Source: Cyclobacteriaceae bacterium
GTDB lineage: Bacteria; Bacteroidota; Bacteroidia; Cytophagales; Cyclobacteriaceae
Direction of reading: 5' to 3'
DNA: 50,097 nt
Assembly (NCBI GenBank): GCA_029858965.1
Contig: JAOUDZ010000026.1
Coordinates: forward strand, 1-50,097
Shown: positions 17,505 through 25,713 of the stretch, piece by piece
Layout of the letters: each line of letters begins with the position of its first letter
Numbering within the stretch: the stretch's first letter is position 1
The notes under the pieces: model-generated
Seen by the model: only the letters and a program-made list of their open reading frames with translations
What the model was told of the DNA's origin: nothing
The model's database searches: none
Position numbers and translations under genes: made by a program

Positions 17505-17861
17505 ATGCTAAAAGAAACATTACTCAAATTTTTGAAATTGGATAGTCTTGTAGACAATGTCACGGGTTATGTCGAGGCGCGTATTGAGCTAATGAAAATT
17601 GAACTAAGGGAGGAAGTGGCAAAGGGGCTTGCAAAGACAGTTGTTTTACTTGTGATATTAGCTTTGTTTACTTTATTTGTTTGGATGACGAGTATGGCAG
17701 CGGCATACAAAATCGGTGAGTCGTTGGGAATATATGAAGGATTTGCTATTGTGGGATGCTTCTATCTGGTCGTCGGACTCGTCTTCTATTTGTTTCGAAA
17801 TCCAATTACTGAAAAACTGGAAAAGCGGTTGGAGGCAAAAAAGAATAAAAAGAAAACGTAG
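17505..17861 (+). CDS. Phage holin family (YqjE/Holin_3_6-like) membrane protein
   Basis: 118 aa with the layout of the Actinobacterial holin/YqjE-like family: an amphipathic N-terminal helix (VTGYVEARIELMKIELREEV), two membrane helices (about 42-66 and 76-98) and a lysine-rich C-terminal tail. Despite the family name it is not part of a prophage here. The ATG at 17505 is preferred to a TTG eight codons upstream. It is 2 bases ahead of the next gene and forms a transcription unit with it and pcrB. Likely role: envelope or membrane-associated, exact function unknown. Confidence 0.82.
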   Translation: MLKETLLKFLKLDSLVDNVTGYVEARIELMKIELREEVAKGLAKTVVLLVILALFTLFVWMTSMAAAYKIGESLGIYEGFAIVGCFYLVVGLVFYLFRNPITEKLEKRLEAKKNKKKT

Positions 17862-17863
17862 TT

Positions 17864-18277
17864 ATGGAATTGCTGGAACCAAACGACCCGAAAGTGGAAT
17901 TGCTTAATAGGTCAGCAAAATATCGCCAGGGATTGGAGGAGGAATTGAAAGAGATCTCTGATCGAACGGAACGGATCATTACCGATGCGTTGATTATTGG
18001 AGGCACATTGGCTGTAGCTTATTTTGTTGTACGCCAGTTTACAGCCTCTAAACGCAGGAAGAAAAGATCCCAAAGACTCGCGATAATAAAGTCTCAGGCT
18101 GATGGATCTGAAGTTAATGAAGAGCAAGAGTCTACTGGTCCTGGCGTGATGGCGCAAATAGGTTCGGCGATTGCCACCCAGGCTGCTGTCTTCTTGCTGG
18201 ATTTAGCCAAACAAAAGCTTTCCGAATACATTGAAGAAAAGTTAGCGGAGAAAGCGGACCACCATGAGCGTTCTTAA
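17864..18277 (+). CDS. Hypothetical membrane protein, 137 aa
   Basis: Not recognised. It has an acidic N-terminal amphipathic helix (about 1-40, EEELKEISDRTERIITDALI), one membrane helix (about 42-58, IIGGTLAVAYFVV), a basic stop-transfer segment (ASKRRKKRSQR), a polar linker, and a C-terminal amphipathic or membrane-touching stretch (AIATQAAVFLLDLAKQKL) ending in a charged tail. It overlaps pcrB by 14 bases and follows the holin-like gene by 2, so all three are translationally linked. The pairing of a YqjE-like protein and a small one-helix protein resembles the YqjD/YqjE arrangement of other bacteria, but no sequence homology to YqjD is claimed. Confidence 0.75.
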   Translation: MELLEPNDPKVELLNRSAKYRQGLEEELKEISDRTERIITDALIIGGTLAVAYFVVRQFTASKRRKKRSQRLAIIKSQADGSEVNEEQESTGPGVMAQIGSAIATQAAVFLLDLAKQKLSEYIEEKLAEKADHHERS

Positions 18278-19028
18278 AACCCTTATTGAACGTCATCGGC
18301 AAGGGAAGAAATCTATTGCTGTGCTGGTTGATCCTGATAAGGCGGATGACCCCGTGAAACTGCTTCAACTTATAAATCTTGCAAGTGAAAACTGTATTGA
18401 TTTCTTCTTTGTCGGAGGAAGCATCATAACCACGTCAAACCTGGCATCTGTTGTAAAATTGATCAAGGAAAATGTAACCATCCCCGTTATACTTTTTCCC
18501 GGGAATGCAATTCAGATTGAGCCAACTGCAGATGCTTTATTATTTCTATCATTGATTTCTGGCCGAAATCCTGAATTGCTTATTGGACAACATGTTGTGG
18601 CAGCGCCCATTATTCGGAATACAAACCTTGAGGTGATCCCCACCGGATATCTACTGATCAATTCAGGCCGTACGACGTCTGTGGCGTACATCAGCAACAC
18701 CACACCTATTCCAGATGACAAATATGCATTGGCGGCTTGCACTGCGATGGCCGGCGAAATGCTAGGGCTTCAATCAATATACCTTGATGCAGGCAGCGGG
18801 GCAGACAAGGAAATCAGCACAAAAATGATAGCAGCTGTAAGGAAGGCTGTAAATGTGCCCTTGATCATTGGAGGGGGAATAAATACCAGCCAAAAAGTAT
18901 TTAGCGCTTTGGAAGCGGGGGCAGACATGATTGTGATTGGAAATGCATTGGAAAAGGACCCCAATCTACTTATAGAAATTTCTGACAGGATATACGAATT
19001 GAATCAAAGTGTTGAGGCAGGTAAGTGA
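18264..19028 (+). CDS. pcrB: Geranylgeranylglyceryl (prenylglyceryl) phosphate synthase, PcrB-type
   Basis: 254 aa TIM-barrel enzyme that joins a polyprenyl diphosphate to sn-glycerol-1-phosphate by an ether bond, the first committed step of archaeal-type lipid synthesis. Seen: VLVDPDKA near 20-27 (metal and phosphate site), FFVGGSI, FPGNAIQIEPTADALLFLS, YLLINSGRTTSVAYI, LDAGSGA, and the phosphate-binding loops IIGGGINT and IVIGNALE. The length fits group II GGGPS enzymes, which are known in Bacteroidota. No glycerol-1-phosphate dehydrogenase is adjacent. A polyprenyl diphosphate synthase gene lies 30 kb away at the window's end. Confidence 0.92.
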   Translation: MSVLKTLIERHRQGKKSIAVLVDPDKADDPVKLLQLINLASENCIDFFFVGGSIITTSNLASVVKLIKENVTIPVILFPGNAIQIEPTADALLFLSLISGRNPELLIGQHVVAAPIIRNTNLEVIPTGYLLINSGRTTSVAYISNTTPIPDDKYALAACTAMAGEMLGLQSIYLDAGSGADKEISTKMIAAVRKAVNVPLIIGGGINTSQKVFSALEAGADMIVIGNALEKDPNLLIEISDRIYELNQSVEAGK

Positions 19029-19342
19029 ATGCGTCCAAGCTCAACTGATGTTCCCTTGGTTTTAGAGATTTTTCTCAGCTGGCAGCTTGTTGTTGACGAT
19101 CGTGATAAAAGAAAAAGCTTGAATGTTGCCACTATCAAGGTTTTCGTAGCAGTGAATCTGGTTGGAACAAAACGCGGAATGGGGAATTAGGAAAGCTTTT
19201 GCGCAACATATTCTTTTGTACAGGGAATTATGAATTGTTGTCCTGTCATCCATTGCAGTGCGAATGAAATCCCGGATGTAGCATATGCTGCATCTCGTTA
19301 CGTGTTGAAAACGATCAACTGGTTGAAAAATAGAGCGAAATT
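19029..19342. other. Intergenic stretch without a supported gene
   Basis: 314 bases between pcrB and the M1 peptidase. Two short open frames exist: 53 codons from 19029 and 40 codons from 19230 that overlap the next gene's start. Neither has a recognisable motif or promoter in front of it. No tRNA-like or terminator-like structure was seen. Confidence 0.5.
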
Positions 19343-21118
19343 ATGCCTGTAGATCTCCACTCCTTTGCAATTCCGGAGGAGGCGCGTGTCAGGCATTTGC
19401 GTTGGAAAGCCACAGTTGATTTCAGGTCCCGCACTATTCATGCTACGGCCACATGGGAAATCGAAAGCAATACGCTTGCAGATACCCTCGTCCTTGACAC
19501 GAAAGGATTAACAATAGATCATATCACCCTCAATGACAATCAGCCTACTGGATTTCGATTCGCGGAGCCGGACGCGCTTTTAGGAGAGGCGCTGACGATA
19601 ATGATTAGACCAGATACTAAACGGGTTAATATCGTCTACCAGACTTCTCCTGACGCAGAAGCTTTACAGTGGCTGCAGCCCCAGCAAACGTCGGGCAAGC
19701 AACACCCCTTCTTATTTACCCAATCCCAGGCTATACTTGCACGGAGCTGGATACCATGCCAGGATTCCCCAGGCATTAGGTTTACCTATGATGCCGATGT
19801 GCAGGTGCCTGAAGATCTGCTCCCCTTAATGAGTGCTTCAAATCCGCAACGAAAAAATTCTACTGGCGTCTATCATTTCGAAATGCAACAGCCGATACCA
19901 GCATACTTGCTTGCACTCTCAGTTGGTGATGTTTCATTTCAAGCCGTTAGCGAAAGATGCGGTGTATATGCTGAACCAGTTGCCCTGGAGCGCGCAAGTT
20001 GGGAGTTTCAGGATTTGGAAAATATGGTGATCGGTGCCGAGTCACTCTACGGCGCATATCCATGGGAGCGTTATGATGTTATTGTGCTTCCCCACAGTTT
20101 TCCTTTTGGTGGAATGGAGAACCCCAGACTCACCTTCGCCACACCAACAATTTTAGCAGGCGATCGTTCCTTGACCTCACTCATTGCTCACGAACTCGCG
20201 CACAGTTGGTCTGGTAATTTGGTAACAAACGCAACTTGGGATGACTTCTGGCTGAATGAAGGATTCACGGTTTATTTTGAACATCGTATAATGGAAAAAC
20301 TCTATGGCAGAGATTATGCGGAGATGTTGGCGGTACTTTCTTTACAGGACCTCAACGAAACATTATTAACATTTAAAGCTGAAAATAAGGAACAGGATAC
20401 CTGTTTAAAATTACACCTGGAAGGAAGAAATCCTGACGAGGGTGTAACGGATATAGCCTATATTAAGGGATACTTTTTTCTTCGTTCAATCGAGGAAAAG
20501 TATGGGCGGGCTAAATTTGATGCTTTTGTAAAGGACTATTTCTCAGACAATGCCTTCAGCGCGATGAACACGGAGAAGTTTATTGTATATATTAAGAAAT
20601 ACTTTCAATCTCACTACCGCCTGGTGCTGGAAGATTTGAAATTAAATGAATGGATTTATGACACGGGATTGCCATCAAACTGCCCGAATCCGGTTTCCGG
20701 GAAATTGAAAAAAGTTGAAGCATTTCTGGAAAAATGGAATAGTGGAGAAAAACCAGACGTATCTGTTGGTAGGGAATGGAGTACGCATGAGTGGTTACAC
20801 TTTCTTAAGAATTTGCCGGAAGTAGTAAATCTTGAACAGATGGAAGTCCTGGATAATTTTGGAAACTTCACTTCATCAGGCAATGCTGAGATTACAACGC
20901 TGTGGCTGGTTATGACCATCCGTAATCAGTATCATCAGGCCGATTCCAAGCTTGAACAGTTCTTAATCAATACCGGGAGGCGGAAATTTTTGATTCCGTT
21001 GTACCGGGAACTACTTAAATCTGCGAACGGAAGGGATCGGGCAATTGAAATTTATGCAAAGGCGCGCCCCAATTATCATTTTGTGGCGAGGAACACTTTT
21101 GATGCGTTATTGAAGTAA
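19343..21118 (+). CDS. M1 family metallopeptidase (leukotriene A4 hydrolase/aminopeptidase B-like)
   Basis: 591 aa zinc aminopeptidase. Seen: an N-terminal beta saddle domain, the substrate-anchoring motif GGMENP at 256-261, the zinc site HELAH at 283-287 with the third ligand E306 in LNEGF, and a tyrosine-containing YIKGYFFL segment further on. A C-terminal helical armadillo-like domain of the LTA4H subgroup follows (about 450-591). There is no signal peptide, so it should be cytosolic and remove N-terminal amino acids from peptides. LTA4 hydrolysis itself is not implied. Confidence 0.93.
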   Translation: MPVDLHSFAIPEEARVRHLRWKATVDFRSRTIHATATWEIESNTLADTLVLDTKGLTIDHITLNDNQPTGFRFAEPDALLGEALTIMIRPDTKRVNIVYQTSPDAEALQWLQPQQTSGKQHPFLFTQSQAILARSWIPCQDSPGIRFTYDADVQVPEDLLPLMSASNPQRKNSTGVYHFEMQQPIPAYLLALSVGDVSFQAVSERCGVYAEPVALERASWEFQDLENMVIGAESLYGAYPWERYDVIVLPHSFPFGGMENPRLTFATPTILAGDRSLTSLIAHELAHSWSGNLVTNATWDDFWLNEGFTVYFEHRIMEKLYGRDYAEMLAVLSLQDLNETLLTFKAENKEQDTCLKLHLEGRNPDEGVTDIAYIKGYFFLRSIEEKYGRAKFDAFVKDYFSDNAFSAMNTEKFIVYIKKYFQSHYRLVLEDLKLNEWIYDTGLPSNCPNPVSGKLKKVEAFLEKWNSGEKPDVSVGREWSTHEWLHFLKNLPEVVNLEQMEVLDNFGNFTSSGNAEITTLWLVMTIRNQYHQADSKLEQFLINTGRRKFLIPLYRELLKSANGRDRAIEIYAKARPNYHFVARNTFDALLK

Positions 21119-21164
21119 TCTTAGTGTTTACCAAAAATTTGTAGATCACCTAACTAATTGAAAT

Positions 21165-22520
21165 ATGTCAATCTTCAAAAAATTCAAATCTACTATCGGG
21201 CTGGTGCAGAAACTTGATCTTGAAAAGATCGGCAAGCTTGCTGAGAAAGTTGATCTTAATAAAATGATCGGACTTGTGAGCAGCATGAAACAGGAGGATT
21301 TGCAGAAGCTCGTAAAATTCATGGAAGGAGGTAAAAAGAAACATGAGTTTCCAGAGATCGACGGTGACTTTTATGATTTACACCAAGTCTTGAACCCGGA
21401 AGAACGAGCTATCCAGCTTGCGGTGAGAGAATTCATGCAAAAAGAGATAAAACCCATTGTGAATAATTATTGGTTAAAGGATGAATTTCCGCATCAAATT
21501 ATCCCACAATTGGCGAAACTGAACATTTGTGGCCTTACATATGAGGGATATGGGTGCCCGGGAAGATCTTCTCTGCTGGAAGGTTTCTTAGCGATGGAAA
21601 TGGCACGCGTGGATTGTTCGGTTTCTACTTTTTTTGGTGTTCAAAGTGGACTGGCAATGGGTTCGATTTATCATTGTGGATCTGAAGAGCAAAAGCAAAA
21701 GTGGTTACCAGTTATGCAGCGGATGGAAATTATTGGTGCTTTTGGACTGACGGAGCCAGAGGTTGGGTCGGGCGTTGCCGGAGGATTGACATGTACCTGT
21801 AAACAAGTGGGAGGAAAATGGATTTTGAATGGCCAAAAAAAATGGATCGGCAACGCAACATTTTCGGATATCACCATAATTTGGGCCCGGGATCTTGATG
21901 ATGGGAACGTAAAAGGGTTTATTGTGGAGAAAGATTTTCCTGGTTTTGCTGCGGAGAAGATCAAGGGGAAGATGGCTTTACGGATTGTCCAAAATGCTTT
22001 AATAACATTAACAAATTGTGAAGTACCGGAGGGCAATCGTTTACAGCGGGCGAATTCATTTAAGGATACGGCAAAGGTATTGCGCATGACCCGCGCTGGT
22101 GTAGCGTGGCAGGCCGTTGGCTGCGCACGGGGTGCATACGAAAGTGCCTTACGTTATACGAATGAACGGAAACAGTTTGGCCGTACGATCAGCAGCTTTC
22201 AAATGGTTCAGGATCTGTTGGTCACGATGTTGAGTAATCTTACAGCGATGCAGACGATGGTGTGCCGTCTGTCACAACTTCAAGACGATGGCAAACTTAC
22301 GGATGAGCAAGCCTCCCTGGCCAAAGTATTTTGTACACTGCGTACCAGAGATATTGTCAGTCATGCGCGCGAACTATTTGGAGGCAATGGCATTCTTATA
22401 GAACATGACATCGCTCGGTTTGTTGCTGACGCTGAAGCTATATATTCCTACGAAGGGACGAAGGAGATCAACACCTTAATTGTGGGGAGGTCAATCACTG
22501 GCCAAAGCGCGTTTATCTAA
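21165..22520 (+). CDS. Acyl-CoA dehydrogenase (glutaryl-CoA dehydrogenase-like) with N-terminal extension
   Basis: 451 aa FAD-dependent acyl-CoA dehydrogenase. Seen: GAFGLTEPEVGS (FAD/substrate loop), GKWILNGQKKWIGN, the RKQFGRTI helix, LFGGNGI, and the catalytic base E430 in SYEGTKEIN, all typical of the glutaryl-CoA dehydrogenase branch. A domain of about 390 residues is preceded by about 65 extra residues that contain two similar units, LDLEKIGKLAEK and VDLNKMIGLVSS, and a lysine-rich segment. The extension has no cleavage site. No electron-transfer flavoprotein gene is adjacent. The acyl substrate is not defined. Confidence 0.9.
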   Translation: MSIFKKFKSTIGLVQKLDLEKIGKLAEKVDLNKMIGLVSSMKQEDLQKLVKFMEGGKKKHEFPEIDGDFYDLHQVLNPEERAIQLAVREFMQKEIKPIVNNYWLKDEFPHQIIPQLAKLNICGLTYEGYGCPGRSSLLEGFLAMEMARVDCSVSTFFGVQSGLAMGSIYHCGSEEQKQKWLPVMQRMEIIGAFGLTEPEVGSGVAGGLTCTCKQVGGKWILNGQKKWIGNATFSDITIIWARDLDDGNVKGFIVEKDFPGFAAEKIKGKMALRIVQNALITLTNCEVPEGNRLQRANSFKDTAKVLRMTRAGVAWQAVGCARGAYESALRYTNERKQFGRTISSFQMVQDLLVTMLSNLTAMQTMVCRLSQLQDDGKLTDEQASLAKVFCTLRTRDIVSHARELFGGNGILIEHDIARFVADAEAIYSYEGTKEINTLIVGRSITGQSAFI

Positions 22521-22631
22521 AATCCTCTTCTTAGACCAATTTTGGTTTTAAGCCGAGGTACTTACTTGAAATTGCATCTTTTTATAGTATAATGTATCCG
22601 TTGCCACTAAAGAACAACGGGGTTAATGGCG

Positions 22632-22639
22632 TAGATTTG
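22632..22639 (+). promoter_or_regulatory. Predicted -7 element upstream of lipoprotein gene
   Basis: TAGATTTG matches TAnnTTTG exactly; the -33 site has no TTTG. The leader to the ATG at 22736 would be about 93 bases and includes the small hydrophobic ORF at 22671. Confidence 0.35.
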
Positions 22640-22670
22640 TGGTAGGTTTACATGCAATTTTCAAACTGCG

Positions 22671-22739
22671 GTGAAAAAAAGCTTCGATTTGCTCAAATTA
22701 ATTGTTTTATTCGCTTCTTCTCTTATTGTATTTAAATGA
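22671..22739 (+). CDS. Possible 22-codon hydrophobic leader ORF
   Basis: A GTG-initiated frame encodes VKKSFDLLKLIVLFASSLIV plus FK, a lysine-lysine start and hydrophobic core like a signal peptide, and ends with a TGA that overlaps the next gene's ATG as ATGA (22736-22739). The overlap suggests translational coupling. There is no Shine-Dalgarno, and a chance ORF cannot be excluded. Confidence 0.25.
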   Translation: MKKSFDLLKLIVLFASSLIVFK

Positions 22740-23626
22740 TAAATCTTCAATTATTATTCGCAATACTTTTTATAGCGGCATGCTCTCCAAAAGAGAAAAC
22801 CGCTCTGGTAAACGAAACAAAATTTCGTAAAGGAATAAAGCTGGCCGAGCTTAAAGTTAATAAATTGGATGAACTCTCAGGTCTTGCAGCAAGCATCAAT
22901 AACCCCGGATTGCTCTGGACGCAAAATGATAGCGGAAATGGTGCAGATATTTTCCTGATAGACCAGAAGCTTAACCTTAAGCAGACTTATTCGCTCAAGG
23001 GCATCGATAATCGCGACTGGGAAGACATCGCTGTCGGACCAGGTCCGGATTCGACAAGGAATTATATTTATATCGCTGAGATTGGTGATAACGATGCGAG
23101 TTTCAGGCTTAAGTATATTTATCGCTTTGAAGAACCTGTGTGGCAGAAGGAAGAAAAGAAAATAAAGATCACAGTCTTCGATACCATAACTTTTCAATTG
23201 CCAGATGGAATAAAGGATTTGGAGACATTGATGATAGACCCCAATTCGAAAGACTTGATCGTAATCAGCAAGCGTGAACGACCGGTATACGTGTACCAAA
23301 TCAAATACCCCTATTCAATTCGAGATACGATTACGGCTACTAAAGTGGGCCCGTTGCAACTGACCCAAATTACAGCCGGAGATGTTTCTGCTGATGGGAG
23401 TGAGGTCTTGTTGAAGAATTATAAGCACATATATTATTGGCATAATACTGCGGAAATACCTGTCGTGGATCTACTAAAAACAACACCGCGAGAAATCCCA
23501 TACGAGCAGGAACCACAAGGGGAGTCTATTGCCTGGGCACGGGATAATTCGGGGTTTTATACCATTAGCGAGAAAGTCCAGGGCAAGAAATCATTTCTTT
23601 ATTTTTACGAACGGGAAAGTGATTAG
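22736..23626 (+). CDS. Hypothetical lipoprotein, 296 aa, probable beta-propeller
   Basis: The N-terminus MINLQLLFAILFIAACSPKE carries a lipoprotein signal with Cys16 as the lipidated residue. The mature protein has repeated strand-turn-strand units with Asp, Gly and Trp (LLWTQNDSGNGADIFLID, DWEDIAVGPGPDSTRNYIYI, GESIAWARDNSGFYTISE), which suggests a propeller fold like those annotated as SdiA-regulated or esterase-like proteins. The enzymatic activity, if any, is unknown. It is likely anchored in the outer membrane or facing the periplasm. It converges on the YeeE/YedE-type pair. Confidence 0.75.
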   Translation: MINLQLLFAILFIAACSPKEKTALVNETKFRKGIKLAELKVNKLDELSGLAASINNPGLLWTQNDSGNGADIFLIDQKLNLKQTYSLKGIDNRDWEDIAVGPGPDSTRNYIYIAEIGDNDASFRLKYIYRFEEPVWQKEEKKIKITVFDTITFQLPDGIKDLETLMIDPNSKDLIVISKRERPVYVYQIKYPYSIRDTITATKVGPLQLTQITAGDVSADGSEVLLKNYKHIYYWHNTAEIPVVDLLKTTPREIPYEQEPQGESIAWARDNSGFYTISEKVQGKKSFLYFYERESD

Positions 23627-23700
23627 GAGAGCCTACGCATGTAATTTTTCCGGCTTACAAAGTTGCGGCGTTTAATTATTCTTAACTAAGAAAGTGGTAT

Positions 23701-24111
23701 TCAATCGGGCAATAGCGGGAGCATCAGGGCATATACCCACGTGCCCGCCAGTGCTGAAATGAATGTAATGATGGTAACAAGGTAACCTCCGCCGATCTGC
23801 GCGTAAAGTGGCCCCGGGCACGCTCCTGTTAAAGCCCACCCAAATCCGAAGATAAGCCCGCCAATAATAACACCGTGATGATAGGGTTTTCTTGGGATTT
23901 GAATAAGGTCTCCTTGCAGCGTGCGAATTCTTAACCTTCTTAGAAGGAAGAGAGAAATGGCTCCTACGGGTACTGCTGTCATAAAAATCCCATACATGTG
24001 AATACTCTGGAAGTGAAACATTTCCTGAATGCGAAACCAGGAAATAGCCTCTCCTTTTGTTAAGGCGAGACCAAAAACAACACCCAGTCCTAAATAACTT
24101 AAATTTTTCAT
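23701..24111 (-). CDS. DUF6691 / YeeE-YedE family transporter, second half
   Basis: 136 aa integral membrane protein with four predicted helices; the start [20 protein letters not shown] is fixed by an ATGA overlap (24108-24111) with the upstream gene. It has GACPGPL with C98, the second half of the cysteine-motif pair of YeeE/YedE (TsuA-type) proteins, which are linked to uptake of thiosulfate or other sulfur compounds. The two proteins together would form one complete transporter of about 10 helices. A longer in-frame reading back to 24501 overlaps the upstream gene and is rejected. Confidence 0.85.
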   Translation of the reverse strand: MKNLSYLGLGVVFGLALTKGEAISWFRIQEMFHFQSIHMYGIFMTAVPVGAISLFLLRRLRIRTLQGDLIQIPRKPYHHGVIIGGLIFGFGWALTGACPGPLYAQIGGGYLVTIITFISALAGTWVYALMLPLLPD

Positions 24112-24668
24112 AGCGCTAAGATGTATGGTAAAACGAAATGGCTGAAAAGTATTCCTCCTAGAAAAAACGAAACGGTGGCCACAAGTGATGGCCATTGCAA
24201 AGCTGATAAACCTACAATGCCATGACCTGATGTACATCCTCGGGCATAGCGCGTTCCAAAGCCAACCATGAATCCGCCACCGACCATCATCAAGAAACCT
24301 TTCCACGAAAGCAATGACGGCCAGTTGAAAACTTGCGATGGCAGTAACCCTCTTATATCCGTAATACCCTGCTCCTTCAATAGGGAAACTGTGTTTTCCG
24401 ATATTCCTGTGGGCATAGGATTGGCAAAAAAATAACCTCCAATAAATCCCCCAAGGAGAATGCCGGACACAAAAAATAGATTCCAGGTGTCCTTTTTCCA
24501 TTCATAGCGCAGAAAAGGAATATTTGCTGGAAAACATCCAGCACAAATCTGGCGCAGGGTTGAAGATACGCCCAATTGCTTATTGCCTAACAGGAGTAGG
24601 GCGGGGACACAAAGGCCGATGATGGGTCCGGCAACATACCAGGGCCAGGGTTTATAGAGAAATTCCAT
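24108..24668 (-). CDS. YeeE/YedE family transporter, first half
   Basis: 186 aa membrane protein with several helices. Conserved-looking cysteines: C42 and C45 in RQICAGC, and C145 in ARGCTSGHG, the glycine-rich loop that in TsuA-type proteins lines the substrate path. Expected role is import of thiosulfate or a related sulfur species across the inner membrane; no other sulfur-metabolism gene is adjacent, so this rests on the family. It forms a two-gene operon with its partner, translationally coupled through ATGA. It is divergent from proC. Confidence 0.85.
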   Translation of the reverse strand: MEFLYKPWPWYVAGPIIGLCVPALLLLGNKQLGVSSTLRQICAGCFPANIPFLRYEWKKDTWNLFFVSGILLGGFIGGYFFANPMPTGISENTVSLLKEQGITDIRGLLPSQVFNWPSLLSWKGFLMMVGGGFMVGFGTRYARGCTSGHGIVGLSALQWPSLVATVSFFLGGILFSHFVLPYILAL

Positions 24669-24789
24669 AGTTTCGTATCTTATGTCTGATATTGTTAAGA
24701 TGGCAAGTTAAAGTATTTTAATTTTCATCCCTTCTTTCAGATTAATGTTTTTAAGGCGAAAAGAAATTGTCAATGATAAACCACATAAC

Positions 24790-25587
24790 ATGAAAAATTC
24801 GAAGATCGCGATTATTGGGGGCGGAAATTTGGGGGCGGCTATTGCAGAAGGACTGATCAAGAGTAAATTTATATTACCACAACACATCACCGTTACACGC
24901 AGAAATGTAGATGTACTTAAGCCGTTACAATTGTTGGGCGTGAGTGTTACGTCTGACAACAAGGAGGCCATTCAAAATAGTGACGTCGTAATTGTTGCGT
25001 TGAAGCCTTATAATGTAAAGGAAGTGTTGGAAAGTTTGAGAGGAGATTTTCAATCATCCAGGCATATCGTCATCAGCGTTGTAACCGGGGTTCTGCTTAA
25101 AGATCTTGGAGCAATTATCGACCACGGTGTTCCATTATTTCGGGCAATGCCAAATACAGCTATCGCCATACAGGAGTCTGTTACATGCCTTTGCCATCAT
25201 GGGGCTTCGGGTGAACAGGTAAATTATGTTACAGAATTGTTCGGCAAATTAGGGGTATCCATCAACATTGATGAAAAATTAATGGATGCCGCTACAGTTC
25301 TTGGCGCTTGCGGAATTGCATATGCACTTCGTTTTATCCGTGCATCCACGCAAGGCGGGATCGAGATTGGGTTTGATGCAAAGACTGCAAACTTAATAGC
25401 GGCACAAACTGTAAAAGGTGCCGCCGAACTCCTGCTTAGACTCAATCGCCATCCTGAAGAAGAAATTGACAAAGTGACTACACCAAAGGGCTGCACGATT
25501 GCAGGATTAAATGAGATGGAACATCAAGGATTCAGTTCTTCACTCATTAAGGGGATTTGTACTTCCTTTGAAAAAATTGGGCAGTAG
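24790..25587 (+). CDS. proC: Pyrroline-5-carboxylate reductase
   Basis: 265 aa, normal for ProC, the last step of proline synthesis, which reduces pyrroline-5-carboxylate with NAD(P)H in the cytosol. Seen: the NAD(P)-binding IIGGGNLG near 8-15, RAMPNTAI, the C-terminal dimer/active-site segment TVLGACGIAYALRFI and the signature TTPKGCTIAGLNEME, where the usual SPGGTT is replaced by TPKGCT. The ATG at 24790 is chosen; the 24745 frame would add 15 residues not found in the family. It is divergent from the transporter pair. Confidence 0.92.
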   Translation: MKNSKIAIIGGGNLGAAIAEGLIKSKFILPQHITVTRRNVDVLKPLQLLGVSVTSDNKEAIQNSDVVIVALKPYNVKEVLESLRGDFQSSRHIVISVVTGVLLKDLGAIIDHGVPLFRAMPNTAIAIQESVTCLCHHGASGEQVNYVTELFGKLGVSINIDEKLMDAATVLGACGIAYALRFIRASTQGGIEIGFDAKTANLIAAQTVKGAAELLLRLNRHPEEEIDKVTTPKGCTIAGLNEMEHQGFSSSLIKGICTSFEKIGQ

Positions 25588-25713
25588 AAGATTTTGCGAA
25601 AGGCGACATGGTTTGCATTCCGTCTTCCGCGATGGCTAATACTTCGCGTCGGTAGCTGTATCATTTTCTGCCTATGAGATTTCCTGTTTGAATATGTTAT
25701 AACCTGACATGCT

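Noticed and set aside
17505-17861. Holin annotation as evidence for a prophage
   Set aside because: The protein belongs to a chromosomal membrane family often named holin; no capsid, tail, integrase or lysis genes are present.
19029-19352. Two short ORFs (53 and 40 codons) before the M1 peptidase
   Set aside because: No recognisable motif, no promoter and overlap with the next gene's start; treated as intergenic.
23701-24501. Long 266-codon frame that includes the second transporter gene
   Set aside because: Its first 130 codons overlap the YeeE-type gene in another frame and contain no family match. The ATGA overlap at 24108-24111 gives the real start.
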